DNA of 64,000 bases from the NCBI GenBank assembly GCA_025451845.1, contig JANWJS010000033.1, positions 1 to 64,000 of the forward strand, given 5' to 3'. Source of the stretch: Steroidobacteraceae bacterium. Lineage in GTDB: Bacteria > Pseudomonadota > Gammaproteobacteria > Steroidobacterales > Steroidobacteraceae. The translations under genes were made by a program, and so were the position numbers. The notes beneath the pieces were generated by a model. The model had not been told where the DNA came from and did not search any database. It was given only the letters and a program-made list of their open reading frames with translations. This document shows, one piece after another, positions 36,102 to 44,883 of this stretch (position 1 is the first letter of the stretch; every line of letters starts with the position of its first letter).

Positions 36102-36554
36102 TTATGCCGTCGGATTCGGACCGGAATACCGGCGCTGGAGCTTCTTGAGGCTCCCATCCCATCCGAATGTGTGGCCGCGCGCTGAAGCCTCGCTCACGAG
36201 AGCGGAGTGGATCAGGGTGAGCTCCGTCCCGGTGTCGATTGCACGCAATCGGAATTCGACCTTCGAGACGTTTTCCCTTTCGTCGGGCTCCCCGCCCACG
36301 GCCCAGCGCCAGCTCAGGACGACATGCGTGGGCTTGACGATCTCGAGAAATTCCCCGGTACACTCATTCTCGCAACCATCGGAGGTACGGAAGCTCACCC
36401 GGAAGCGTCCATTCACGCGCGCATCTGCCACTGCGGACAGGGCCGGCTGCTCTTCAGGTCCCCACCACGATGCGATTCCGTCCGCGGTCACAAGTGCGTC
36501 GAAAACAATCGCGGGCCGAGCAGCAATACGCCGTACGAGGACAGCTTCCGTCAT
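36102..36554 (-). CDS. SRPBCC/AHSA1-like protein
   Basis: 150 aa. Begins VLVRRIAARPAIVFDALVTADGIASWWGPEE, the classic AHSA1/activator-of-Hsp90-like start, and continues with GRFRVSFRTSDGCENECTGEFLEIVKPTHVVLSWRWAVG and ELTLIHSALVSEASARGHTFGWDGSLKKLQRRY. Overlaps the ArsR gene by 4 bp (ATGA). ArsR plus SRPBCC pairs are common; the partner probably binds a small lipophilic ligand. The function of such pairs is largely unknown. Confidence 0.87.
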   Translation of the reverse strand: MTEAVLVRRIAARPAIVFDALVTADGIASWWGPEEQPALSAVADARVNGRFRVSFRTSDGCENECTGEFLEIVKPTHVVLSWRWAVGGEPDERENVSKVEFRLRAIDTGTELTLIHSALVSEASARGHTFGWDGSLKKLQRRYSGPNPTA

Positions 36555-36907
36555 TTGCTGCCCTCCTCTGCTTCCCGTTCCTTCGCTTCAGCATAGCGAG
36601 CCAGCCGGTCCAGACTCTTCGACCAGAAGAGGCGATGGCGTTCGAGCCAGTCCATTGCGACCTTCATAGAGCCTGCCTCGATTTCCACCCAGACCGTCCG
36701 GCCGGTTTTGGCCCGGCGAACGAGACCGACATCCGCAAGGATGGCGACGTGCTTCAACACCGCGGGCAAGGTCATGCCAAAGGGCTGCGCCAGATCGCTG
36801 ATGGAGAGTCTTGTCTCTCCTTCCAGTCGGGCAAGCATGCAGCGTCGGGTCGGGTCGCTCAGCGCGGCGAATATCCGGTCGAGGCGCTCATGGTTACACC
36901 TTACCAT
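36551..36907 (-). CDS. ArsR-family transcriptional regulator
   Basis: 118 aa winged helix: ERLDRIFAALSDPTRRCMLARLEGETRLSISDLAQPFGMTLPAVLKHVAILADVGLVRRAKTGRTVWVEIEAGSM. It lacks the classic ELCVCDL metal-binding Cys set, so it is not a metal sensor of the ArsR/SmtB core type. ATG 36907 replaces the track TTG 36943. That TTG is actually part of a TTGACA promoter hexamer, and no ribosome site precedes the ATG, so a leaderless message is likely. Coupled to the downstream SRPBCC gene. Confidence 0.88.
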   Translation of the reverse strand: MVRCNHERLDRIFAALSDPTRRCMLARLEGETRLSISDLAQPFGMTLPAVLKHVAILADVGLVRRAKTGRTVWVEIEAGSMKVAMDWLERHRLFWSKSLDRLARYAEAKEREAEEGSK

Positions 36908-36914
36908 CGAGTGA

Positions 36915-36943
36915 AGTATGGTGGCCGCGAGGAGGCCTGTCAA
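36915..36943 (-). promoter_or_regulatory. Sigma-70 promoter of the ArsR operon (leaderless)
   Basis: On the minus strand TTGACA (36943-36938), 17 bp, CATACT (36920-36915). The ATG of the ArsR gene begins 8 bp after the -10, which is where transcription should start. Spacing is ideal and the -35 is consensus. Confidence 0.65.
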
Positions 36944-37041
36944 GAAAGGCGAACGACGTCACGCCCGGCCGGCGAGGAGCCGGTATGGGGTTAGTCGAGC
37001 GCAGCGAGGTGAGCGCCTGGCGTTGGGGCGTTGGATCGCCG

Positions 37042-38595
37042 CTAATGAACCGGAGCGGCCCGACCGCCGCCGGTGCCCGGCCGCACCCAGATGAGCAGGG
37101 GCAGCAGTGCGAGGAACACGATGCCGAGCAGCTTGAAATCGTCCAGGTACGACAGTAGGGTCGCCTGCTGTATGGCGTATTGATAGATCGTGGCCAACGT
37201 CGTCGGCGAATCGGGCGTGCTCCCGAGCGATGCGGCGAGGCGATGCGTAAAATCGGTATAAGCCGGATTCATCCCCTGCAGCAGTTCCACGATCCGGCTC
37301 TGATGAAACTGTTCCCGGCGGGTGAGCACGGTCGAGGCCAGGGAGATGCCGATGCTGCCGCCGAAGTTGCGCGCGAGGTTGATCAGGGCCGAGGCGTTGT
37401 CGGTCTTCCCGGCCGGAACATCGCGGAACGCGAGGGTGTTGATCGGGATGAAGAGAAACGCCAGCGAAGCGGCCTGCAGCATGCGGGCGAGCACCAGCCA
37501 GCCGAACGAGATGCCGAGGTAGAAGTTCGTCATCCAGAGCAGGCTCAGACCCCCGACCGCGAGGCCGACGGCGATCAGCAGGCGCAGGTCCACCTTGTTG
37601 AGAGCCCGGCCCACCAGCGGCAGCAGCGCGATCATGACGAATCCGCCTGGCGTCAGCACCATGCCCGCATCCACCGCCCGATAGCCCATGAGGCTCTGGG
37701 TGTAGGCCGGGATCAGGTAGGTGCTGCCCAGCAGCATGAAGCCGAGCATCAGCATCAGGCCGAAGGCCACCGCAAAGTTGCGATCCAGCAGCAGCCGCAC
37801 ATCGACCAGAGGCTCGTCGCATTTGAGCTCGCGCCGGATGAGGAGGACGAAGGCAAGCGCCGATACCAGCGCGAGCACCGTGATGACCGGGGAAGAGAAC
37901 CAGTCGACCTCCTGACCGCGATCGAGCACCACCTGCAAGCAACCGAGGCTCAAGGCGACGAATCCGAAGCCGGTCCAGTCCATCGCCGATTGCTTGCGGG
38001 AGCCCCGGTCCGGAGCACGCTCATGAATCAAAGCGCTCACCAGTGCGAAGACACCGATGCCAACCGGAACGTTGATGAAGAAGATCCAGCGCCAGTCGTA
38101 ACTGTCCGTGATCCACCCGCCGAGCGTCGGGCCAATCGTCGGAGCGACTACGGCGGCGATGCCGTAGATCGCCGTTGCCATGCCCCGTCTCTCGGGCGGA
38201 AAGCTGTCTGTGAGGATGGCCTGGCCGACCGGCTGCAGTCCGCCACCGAATGCGCCCTGGGCCGCGCGCAGCAGAACGAGAGCGGCGAGGTTCGGCGCCA
38301 GGCCACACAGGAGCGATGCCAGGGTAAAGCCCGAAATGCACGTCAGAAAGAACCGCTTGCGCCCGAAGCGGGCGGAGAGCCAGCCGGAGATCGGCATCAC
38401 TGCCGCGTTGGTGACCAGATAGCTGGTCAGCACCCAGGTGGACTCGTCCTGGCTGGAGGAGAGCGCGCCGGCGATATGAGGCAGTGATACGTTGGCGATG
38501 GAGATATCCATGATTTCCATGAACGCCGCCAGCGCAACCACCGGTGCGATGATCCACGAGCCCATGGCACTGCGCTCCCCTGTGGCGGCGTTCAC
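37042..38595 (-). CDS. DHA2-family (EmrB/QacA) 14-TM drug:H+ antiporter
   Basis: 517 aa, inner-membrane pump of a tripartite efflux system. N-terminal IIAPVVALAAFMEIMDISIANVSLPHIAGALSSSQDESTWVLTSYLVTNAAVMPISGWL carries the conserved D-x-T/S-x-x-N-V-A/S-L-P motif. GRKRFFLTCISGF and LQPVGQAILTDSFPPERRGMATAIYGIAAVVAPTIGPTLGGWITDSYDWRWIFFINVPVG match the EmrB motif C. Last gene of MarR-NodT-HlyD-DHA2; its start overlaps the HlyD stop by 4 bp. Confidence 0.93.
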   Translation of the reverse strand: MNAATGERSAMGSWIIAPVVALAAFMEIMDISIANVSLPHIAGALSSSQDESTWVLTSYLVTNAAVMPISGWLSARFGRKRFFLTCISGFTLASLLCGLAPNLAALVLLRAAQGAFGGGLQPVGQAILTDSFPPERRGMATAIYGIAAVVAPTIGPTLGGWITDSYDWRWIFFINVPVGIGVFALVSALIHERAPDRGSRKQSAMDWTGFGFVALSLGCLQVVLDRGQEVDWFSSPVITVLALVSALAFVLLIRRELKCDEPLVDVRLLLDRNFAVAFGLMLMLGFMLLGSTYLIPAYTQSLMGYRAVDAGMVLTPGGFVMIALLPLVGRALNKVDLRLLIAVGLAVGGLSLLWMTNFYLGISFGWLVLARMLQAASLAFLFIPINTLAFRDVPAGKTDNASALINLARNFGGSIGISLASTVLTRREQFHQSRIVELLQGMNPAYTDFTHRLAASLGSTPDSPTTLATIYQYAIQQATLLSYLDDFKLLGIVFLALLPLLIWVRPGTGGGRAAPVH

Positions 38596-39797
38596 GGCAC
38601 GCTGCGCTCCGCCGTGCCCGCGAACAGGGAAGCGCCGCTGGCGCGCAGGTTCGCAGTGACGATGTCTTCGATCATCCGGTCCGCGCCGGAGTCCTGATCG
38701 GTATAGACGTTGGTGCGCTGTGAGGCGTGCCAGGCCGGCCTGCGCGACAAGGCGGACCCGTCACGATCCCGTACGCTTACGTCGATGTTCGCGGACAAGC
38801 CGAGGAAGAGCGGGTGCCGGGCCAGCTCCCCGGGCTCCAGACCGATGCGCACCGGTAGACGCTGCACAATCTTGATCCAGTTGCCCGAGGCGTTCTGCGT
38901 CGGCAGAACCGCGAGCGCGCTGCCGGTACCCGCGGTGAGCCCCAGTACGTTGCCGTGGTACTCGACATGCGAGCCGTACATGTCCACCGAGACCTGCACG
39001 GGCTGACCGATGCGCAGGTCGCCGAGCTGGTTCTCCTTGAAGTTGGCATCGACCCACATCGAGCTGACGGGCACGACCGCCAGCATCTGCGTCGACGGCG
39101 TGACCTGCTCGCCCAGCTCGATGGAGCGGCGCACCACGTAACCGGATACCGGTGCCAGAACGCGCGTGCGGGAGAGCGCCAGCCAGGAGGCCCGCAGATT
39201 GGCCTCGGCCTGCAACACTCGCGGGTGGGTTGCGGGCGTCGTGCCCGCGATCGCAGCCTGAGTGCTGGCCAGCGTCGCCCGCGCCTGCTTCAGGGCAGCA
39301 CGGGCGCTGCGCACCGCGTTCTCATCGTGTTCCAGCGTCTCGAGGGAGACGCCATGGACGCTCTGCAGCGAGCGGTCGCGGGTGAGATCCTCATCCGACT
39401 GACTCAACTGCGTCTGCTCGGCGGATACCCGCGCGGCATCGCGCCGCGCCTCGGCGAACAGCTGCGCGACTTCCCGCACCGTCTCGCCGAGACCGGCCTT
39501 TGCCTGCGCCAATGCGATCTGCGCGTCACGCGGATCGAGCTCGACCAGAACCTGTCCGCGCCGCACGTACTGCGTCTCATCGGTGTTGATGGCGATGACC
39601 GTGCCGGCGATCTGCGGCGTCAGGCGAACGAGGTTGCCGTTCACATACGCGTCGTCGGTGGTGACATGGTTTCTCATGAAGAGGGCGTAGTAGCCGCCGA
39701 TGGCGACCAGGCCCACGACCCCTGCGAGCACGAGGAGTCCCCGCCGCACCAGCTTGCTGCGTTGCGCGGGCGCTTTTTCGGATTGCTGCTCAGTCAT
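38592..39797 (-). CDS. HlyD/EmrA-type membrane fusion protein
   Basis: 401 aa periplasmic adaptor. One N-terminal membrane anchor (LLVLAGVVGLVAIGGYYALFM), barrel-sandwich segment VTTDDAYVNGNLVRLTPQIAGTVIAINTDETQYVRRGQVLVELDPRD, an alpha-helical hairpin (EVAQLFAEARRDAARVSAEQTQLSQ), and TRVLAPVSGYVVRRSIELGEQVTPSTQMLAVVP. ATG 39797 (MTEQQSEKAP) follows AGGAGCA and is used instead of 39875. Links the DHA2 pump to the NodT outer-membrane channel. Confidence 0.93.
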   Translation of the reverse strand: MTEQQSEKAPAQRSKLVRRGLLVLAGVVGLVAIGGYYALFMRNHVTTDDAYVNGNLVRLTPQIAGTVIAINTDETQYVRRGQVLVELDPRDAQIALAQAKAGLGETVREVAQLFAEARRDAARVSAEQTQLSQSDEDLTRDRSLQSVHGVSLETLEHDENAVRSARAALKQARATLASTQAAIAGTTPATHPRVLQAEANLRASWLALSRTRVLAPVSGYVVRRSIELGEQVTPSTQMLAVVPVSSMWVDANFKENQLGDLRIGQPVQVSVDMYGSHVEYHGNVLGLTAGTGSALAVLPTQNASGNWIKIVQRLPVRIGLEPGELARHPLFLGLSANIDVSVRDRDGSALSRRPAWHASQRTNVYTDQDSGADRMIEDIVTANLRASGASLFAGTAERSVP

Positions 39798-41511
39798 GGC
39801 TGCTCCTTGAAAGGGGCGGGTTGTAGTGATCGGATTTCGACGGGGCGGGCGCGGCGCTGAGGGGCACGCGATCACGGGTATTCCACCAGCCGCCGCCGAG
39901 CGCGCGGAACAGTGTCGCGGTGTCGGTGAAGCGCTGCACGTCGGCCTGCACCTGGGTCAGCGCGGCACTCTGGTACTGCTGCTCGGCGGTCAGCACCTGG
40001 AGCTCGGTGTACTTGCCCGCACGATATTCCGCGGCCGCGAGCTCCTGATTGGAGCGCGCCGCCCGGAGCGCGCGGTTGTGTGCGGAGTAGCTGTCGGAGT
40101 CGTGCTGCAACGCCTGCAAGGCGTCCGCCACTTCCACGAATGCGGCGATGACGGTGCCCTGGTACCGCGAGAGTGCCTGCGCGTAGCGCTGTCTGGCTTC
40201 GTCAGCCCGGGCCGCGAGAGTGCCGCCGTGGAACAGCGGTGCGGCGAGGCCGAGGCCGGCCGACCAGACGCCACCCGGCTGAGTGAAGAGCTCGTCGAGG
40301 TGGGTGGTCTGCTGGGCGTATTGCGCGGAAAGGGTCAACTGCGGCAGCCGCGCAGCCTCGGCTACGCCGATCTCGGCGCTGGCCGCGTGCAGGCCCGCCT
40401 GCGCCGCGAGGACATCGGGGCGCTGTTGGACCAGGGCGGACGGCACCGAGACCGGCAACTGAGTGGGTAGGGTGAAATCGGCCAGAGTCAGTGCCGGCAT
40501 ACGGAACTGATCCGGTGTCTCGCCGGCGAGACGCGCGAGCGTATCGCGGTAGGCGTCGCGCTGCTGCTCGAGGCTGGGGAGTGTCGCGCGCACGTTCTCG
40601 AGCTGCGTTTCCGCTTGCAGCGTGTCGCTGTGGATGATCTTGCCGGCGTTTTCCAACTGCGCGGTGAGCTCGTACTGCGCCTGCAGCTCGCTCGCCAGCG
40701 AGCGGGTCACTTCAATCTGCGCGCCAACGGCCGCGTAATCGAAGGCGGTGAGAACCACCTGGTCGACCAGCGTCACGTAAGTATCACGGAGCTGATCACG
40801 CGCCGCCGCTGTCTGCGCCTGCTGGGATTCGATCGAGCGGCGTACGCCGCCGAAGAGATCCAGGTTGTAGGCCAACGACGGGCCGATCTCATAGCGGTTG
40901 CCGGTCGCGTCGAGCGCTTTCACCGGTCCGTAGAGCTCGCTGCCGTTGATGTGCGCCCGGCCGATTTGGCCCGTGGCGTCGATCTGCGGCAGAGCCGTGC
41001 CCGACACGGCTCTCAGCTCGTCCTGCGCGGCAGCGAGACCGTGACGGGCGCCTTGGAGGTCCGGGCTGTTTGCCAGCGCCTGATGCACCAACCGATCGAG
41101 AGGAGCGGAACGGAAGAGCTGGTACCAATCGCCCGCGACTTCGCCGCCATACACGAAGCTTTGAGTCCCGCCGGCAGGCGGCACGGAACGCGAGTAGGCG
41201 GCTGTCGCCGGGTCGGGGCGCACGAAATCGGGACCCACCGTGCACCCGGCCGTGAGCGCAGCCGCGGCGCCCGAGACCAGCATCCGACGCCAGGCGATTG
41301 CCGGACGTCTTGCCGAGCGGATTGCTGCACGGGCGCGCCCCCCGGCCAACTCCTGCGCGTGGCGATGCCGGTACAGCCAGACGAGGAGTGCAATCAGCGT
41401 GCCCCCCGGCAGCAGGAACTCCAGAAGTGCATACGGACCCACCGCCTTCAACAACGCCAGGCCCTTTGCGGTCCACGCGGCACGCGCCGCCGACACGTTG
41501 GTCGAGATCAT
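39790..41511 (-). CDS. NodT-family outer-membrane efflux lipoprotein with N-terminal membrane extension
   Basis: 573 aa. Residues from about 90 on are a TolC-like RND/MFS outer-membrane factor: lipobox LTAGC (Cys 90), TVGPDFVRPDPA, GDWYQLFRSAPLDRLVHQALANSPDLQGARHGLAAAQ, FGGVRRSIESQQAQTAAARDQLRDTYVTLV and QQRPDVLAAQAGLHAASAEIGVA. Before the lipobox is an unusual 76-residue extension with its own membrane helix, AVGPYALLEFLLPGGTLIALLVWLYRHRHA, homologous to the separate small protein at 50213-50488. An internal ATG at 41283 (MLVSGAAAALTAGC) could start a conventional, if short, lipoprotein signal. It overlaps the MarR gene by 4 bp. Family secure; the extension is anomalous. Confidence 0.88.
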   Translation of the reverse strand: MISTNVSAARAAWTAKGLALLKAVGPYALLEFLLPGGTLIALLVWLYRHRHAQELAGGRARAAIRSARRPAIAWRRMLVSGAAAALTAGCTVGPDFVRPDPATAAYSRSVPPAGGTQSFVYGGEVAGDWYQLFRSAPLDRLVHQALANSPDLQGARHGLAAAQDELRAVSGTALPQIDATGQIGRAHINGSELYGPVKALDATGNRYEIGPSLAYNLDLFGGVRRSIESQQAQTAAARDQLRDTYVTLVDQVVLTAFDYAAVGAQIEVTRSLASELQAQYELTAQLENAGKIIHSDTLQAETQLENVRATLPSLEQQRDAYRDTLARLAGETPDQFRMPALTLADFTLPTQLPVSVPSALVQQRPDVLAAQAGLHAASAEIGVAEAARLPQLTLSAQYAQQTTHLDELFTQPGGVWSAGLGLAAPLFHGGTLAARADEARQRYAQALSRYQGTVIAAFVEVADALQALQHDSDSYSAHNRALRAARSNQELAAAEYRAGKYTELQVLTAEQQYQSAALTQVQADVQRFTDTATLFRALGGGWWNTRDRVPLSAAPAPSKSDHYNPPLSRSSHD

Positions 41512-42077
41512 TTGGCATCTCCTGTTCGCGAGCGCCGCACCCGCCGCGGCTGCGAAGCGGCCGGCCGCGCGCCGCCCCGCGAGCGCGACGCCGCCTGCGG
41601 CTCTGGTGCCGGAGTCTGCTGCACCGCGTCCTGCAGACGGCCCATCATTCGCTGCAGGAGCATGATCAGCGTGTCGAGCTCCTGCCGCGAGAAGGGCGCG
41701 ACCAGCGAGTTCAACAGCTCGACTACGATGCGCTTGCCGGCCTGCAGGTATCGGCGGCCCTCGGATGTGAGAGCGATCTCCACCACTCGCCGGTCGCGTT
41801 CGGTCCGCTCACGGCGCACCAGGCCCTCTTCCTCGAGATCGTCGACGATCCGCGTCAGGGCGCCCATGTCGTGGCAGGTCTGCGCGCTCAGCTCCGTCGC
41901 CGTCAGGCGCTCGAAGCGGCCCAGGTTCGCAATCACCATCCACTGCGTGAACGAGACCCGCTCGGCCGCGAAGCGGCGCTCCGCGAGCTGCGACATCAGT
42001 CCGCCGCAGCGCTTCACCAGAAAGCCGATGCTGTTGGGGGCTTCGAGTGTGTCGACGGTGTAGAACGGATCGGTCAT
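41508..42077 (-). CDS. MarR/EmrR-type repressor of the efflux operon
   Basis: 189 aa. Winged-helix core RVSFTQWMVIANLGRFERLTATELSAQTCHDMGALTRIVDDLEEEGLVRRERTERDRRVVEIALTSEGRRYL, with the wing DRRVVEIALT typical of MarR. The C-terminal tail (AVQQTPAPEPQAASRSRGGARPAASQPRR) is disordered and basic. First gene of the four-gene efflux operon, overlapping NodT (ATGA). Its promoter carries palindromes that should be its own operators; inducers are usually the pumped aromatic compounds. Confidence 0.92.
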   Translation of the reverse strand: MTDPFYTVDTLEAPNSIGFLVKRCGGLMSQLAERRFAAERVSFTQWMVIANLGRFERLTATELSAQTCHDMGALTRIVDDLEEEGLVRRERTERDRRVVEIALTSEGRRYLQAGKRIVVELLNSLVAPFSRQELDTLIMLLQRMMGRLQDAVQQTPAPEPQAASRSRGGARPAASQPRRVRRSRTGDAK

Positions 42078-42390
42078 GGTTGCTCTCGCAATATTTGCGC
42101 AAATAATATTTGCTTAAACAAATATTGTCAAGGGCATCGAAATACGGGCCGATGGGCACCCCTGGCGGGCGGGCGGGGGGCGCCTCTGCGCCGAGATCAG
42201 GTCCGGCCACCCAGCGTAAGCTCAACCGGAGTTACGCCGCTGGCATGCCAAAAGGCCGGGGGTGCCGGAAGGGGCGGGAGGGGGCGGGTCGGAAGGCCAG
42301 GGACGTATTGAATTGATCGGCTGGCGGTCCGGGGTCGGCGGCAGGCGCCAGGCGCCGCCTCTGGGGGCGCGGCGCGTGCCGTGAAATCAG
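42078..42390. other. 313-bp region upstream of the efflux operon
   Basis: Holds the MarR operon promoter and operators (42090-42131). From about 42132 to 42390 I see nothing but GC-rich sequence with G-runs (GGGCGGGCGGGGGG near 42170); the ORFs there are compositional noise. Confidence 0.5.
42090..42131 (-). promoter_or_regulatory. MarR-regulated sigma-70 promoter with two palindromic operators
   Basis: On the minus strand TTGACA (42131-42126), exactly 17 bp, TATTAT (42108-42103), a near-consensus promoter. The spacer is AATATTTG-CTTAAA-CAAATATT (42105-42126 read on plus), an almost perfect 22-bp palindrome. A second palindrome TATTTGCGCAAATA (42092-42105) covers the -10 and start site. A repressor bound here would exclude RNA polymerase. 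Confidence 0.8.
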
Positions 42391-42609
42391 CTACCTGCGG
42401 TTGAGCGCAACCAATCGGGACTGGTAGCTGAAATTGCCGCACCGGACCTGTCCTGCCGGCACGAGCTGCCCACTCGATGCCGAGCAGTCACTGTGTGCGA
42501 CGATCGGCACCGGATGCGCGAACGCCATGGGGGCGGTGACGAGAGCAGCGCCAACGAGCGTGATGGCAAGGGCACTGGCGGCGAAGGCGGCTTTCTGGAT
42601 GGCGTTCAT
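42391..42609 (-). CDS. Small secreted protein
   Basis: 72 aa. Signal peptide MNAIQKAAFAASALAITLVGAALVTAPMAFA, then a short mature part HPVPIVAHSDCSASSGQLVPAGQVRCGNFSYQSRLVALNRR with two cysteines that could pair. AAGGAGA precedes ATG 42609 by a good distance, so this start is preferred to 42642 and expression is likely. No family recognised. Confidence 0.65.
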   Translation of the reverse strand: MNAIQKAAFAASALAITLVGAALVTAPMAFAHPVPIVAHSDCSASSGQLVPAGQVRCGNFSYQSRLVALNRR

Positions 42610-42700
42610 GATGTCTTCTCCTTTGTTACACCCCAAGAACACCGCTGCGCGCCAGAAGTTACAGCCCTCCGCGCCCTGGATTGCGCCCCTCGAGCCTTCC

Positions 42701-43486
42701 TCAGGCGGGGCGGCGGAAATACGCAGCCGGGGTCCTTCCCAGCGTTTTGCGAAACATGGAAATGAACGCGCTCGGCGTGCTGTACCCGGCTTCGAGCGCT
42801 GCGTGAGTCACCTTGGCCCCCCCGGCGAGGAGTTGCATTGCCTTCATCAGGCGCAGTTGCTGCCGCCACTTTCCGACCGACATCCCGAGATCACGCTGGA
42901 AGAGCCGCTCTATGGTTCGTTTGCTCGCACCCGCGATCGCACAAACCCGGCCGAGCGGCCGGCTTTCCGCGGGCCGGCCCAACAGCGCCTTCGCCACTCT
43001 CTGGGCTCTCGGGTCAGTGGGATTCGGCAGCCGCAGAGGTACGGTCTGAACCGCCTCCATTTGATCGAGTATCAGGTCGATCAGATGCCTTTGCCGGCGC
43101 AGGTGCGCGCTCAGTCCGGGGAACTCGCAGGCGTGGAGAATCAGCTCTTTCAGCAGAGGCGATACGTTCACGACGCAACACGTCCGCGGCAGGCCCTTGG
43201 CCAGACCTGGCTCGAGATAGAGCGTACGCATCGCCACGGCGCCGCACATTATGATCTGGTGCCGCACTCCGGCTGGTATCAAGACCGCGCGATTCGTCGG
43301 CACGACCCACTCGCCTGCCTTGGCTCGAACCGTCATGACGCCGCGTGATGCGTAGACGAGCTGATCGCGTCGATGCGAATGGAGCGGGACCAGGTGTCCT
43401 GGCGCGTAGTCGCGCGTGAGCGTGGTAATGCTTGCGCGGCGGCGCGTGCTCCGGGAAGCCGTCCGCAGCAGTCGCTTTTTCGACAT
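42701..43486 (-). CDS. AraC-family transcriptional regulator
   Basis: 261 aa. N-terminal cupin sensor (DYAPGHLVPLHSHRRDQLVYASRGVMTVRAKAGEWVVPTNRAVLIPAGVRHQI) and C-terminal double HTH (LGRVCAIAGASKRTIERLFQRDLGMSVGKWRQQLRLMKAMQLLAGGAKVTHAALEAGYSTPSAFISMFRKTLGRTPAAYF). ATG 43486 (MSKKRLLR) is preferred to the track start, which has an arginine-rich prefix. It lies 121 bp downstream of the triheme cytochrome gene, same strand; control of that complex or of the small secreted protein is possible. Confidence 0.88.
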   Translation of the reverse strand: MSKKRLLRTASRSTRRRASITTLTRDYAPGHLVPLHSHRRDQLVYASRGVMTVRAKAGEWVVPTNRAVLIPAGVRHQIIMCGAVAMRTLYLEPGLAKGLPRTCCVVNVSPLLKELILHACEFPGLSAHLRRQRHLIDLILDQMEAVQTVPLRLPNPTDPRAQRVAKALLGRPAESRPLGRVCAIAGASKRTIERLFQRDLGMSVGKWRQQLRLMKAMQLLAGGAKVTHAALEAGYSTPSAFISMFRKTLGRTPAAYFRRPA

Positions 43487-43607
43487 ATTGCGCGACAATA
43501 TCGAATGTGCGGAACGGCCGCAACGCCTGGTGTTGCCTGACTCTCGCCGGCTGCGGGTCATGCGGCCGAGCCGCTCCCGCTAGCATCCAGGTGGGGCAGG
43601 ATCGCGG

Positions 43608-44879
43608 TCAGCGTGCGCCCGAATCCTGGCCCTGGCCGCTCTCGCGAACGGAATGCACGGCGGACTCGGTAACCGAACCCGCGGCGTGGCCCCAGCTGTT
43701 GCGCACGTAGCTCGCCACCGCCGCGACCTGGACATCATTCAGCTGCCACGCATAGGAGGGCATTTGCGGCCCCGTCGGCTCTTCCCGAGTCGCCACGCTC
43801 GCCGCTCCATGCAAGATCACCTGCACCACAGTCGTCGGTTCGCGGGAAGCGACCGCCGCGGAGCCGGCGAGATCGGGGATGAGATACGGAACCCCGCTGC
43901 CGTCGATCTTGTGGCAGCCGGAGCAGACGTCGCGATAGATGGCGGCCCCGGCGACCATGACCGGGTCGCTGGCCGGCAGCGGCGCCTGTCGTTGCGATAC
44001 GCTCTCTTCGCCTTTGAGATACGTCGCGATCGCAGCGAGGTCTTGAGCGTTCATCCCCGAGCTCGAGTCCTTCACCTCCTCGGCCATGGGACCCGATGCG
44101 GCGTCGAACCGGTTGTGGCCGGTCTTGAGGTACGCGACGATATCTTCGGCGGTCCAGGCGGCGAGGCCGTGCTGCGCATCGCCGGTGAGATCGGGCGCAA
44201 ACCAACCCTCGAGCGCGTACCCCTGCAGCGCACGGTGCTGCTCATCGCCGCCCAGGAGCGTTTTCGGGGTATGACAGGCGCCACAATGACCGGGCCCAGA
44301 GACGATATAACTGCCCCGGTTCCAGGCGGCTGACCTGTCCGGGTGGGGCTGCCATTCACCGGGCCGGTAGTACAGCCAGTCCCAGAAGATCATGCTCGCG
44401 CGGATGGAGAACGGGAAAGGCAATCGGTCCGAAACAACAGCGTGATGCACCGGCTTTACGGTGTTGAGATAGGCCCGTATAGCGCCCAGATCGGCCACGG
44501 ACATACGCGCGAAGTAAGGGAAGGGCATCGCGGGATAGAGCCGCTTGCCATTGGGCATCCGTCCGCGACGGACCGCCTCATCGAATTGCTGCGCAGTCCA
44601 GTTTCCAATACCCGTCTGCGCATCCGGCGTGATGTTTGGAGCAACCACGGTACCGAATGGCGTCGCAACTGGACGTCCGCCGCCGAAGGGGCTGTCGCTT
44701 CGCCTGGGATCAGCGTGGCACGCGGTGCAATCGCCCAGGGTCACGAGATAACGCCCACGCTGGATGAGGTCGAAATTCTGTCGATTGGCGTGGCCGTCGC
44801 CCTGCGCGCGCGAGCAGGCAGAGAGTGAGGCCGCGAGCAGCGCCATTGCCAACAGGAGCTTGCGGGCGCAGCTGAGCAT
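43608..44879 (-). CDS. Triheme cytochrome c subunit of membrane-bound dehydrogenase
   Basis: 423 aa. Lipoprotein-type signal with Cys 22 (LAASLSACS) and three heme sites, CTACH (51-55), CGACH (199-203) and CSGCH (319-323), with Met-containing ligand loops (RRGRMPNGKRLYPAMPF, DAASGPMAEEV, GPQMPSYAW). This is the electron-transfer subunit of alcohol/gluconate/sugar dehydrogenases. It sits 4 bp after the GMC subunit and completes the three-subunit complex with the small subunit upstream; electrons should go to ubiquinone at the periplasmic face. Confidence 0.92.
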   Translation of the reverse strand: MLSCARKLLLAMALLAASLSACSRAQGDGHANRQNFDLIQRGRYLVTLGDCTACHADPRRSDSPFGGGRPVATPFGTVVAPNITPDAQTGIGNWTAQQFDEAVRRGRMPNGKRLYPAMPFPYFARMSVADLGAIRAYLNTVKPVHHAVVSDRLPFPFSIRASMIFWDWLYYRPGEWQPHPDRSAAWNRGSYIVSGPGHCGACHTPKTLLGGDEQHRALQGYALEGWFAPDLTGDAQHGLAAWTAEDIVAYLKTGHNRFDAASGPMAEEVKDSSSGMNAQDLAAIATYLKGEESVSQRQAPLPASDPVMVAGAAIYRDVCSGCHKIDGSGVPYLIPDLAGSAAVASREPTTVVQVILHGAASVATREEPTGPQMPSYAWQLNDVQVAAVASYVRNSWGHAAGSVTESAVHSVRESGQGQDSGAR

Positions 44880-44883
44880 GTCC

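Noticed and set aside
37180-38487. 435-codon plus-strand ORF opposite the DHA2 pump
   Set aside because: Glu/Arg/His/Gln-rich shadow of the membrane protein.
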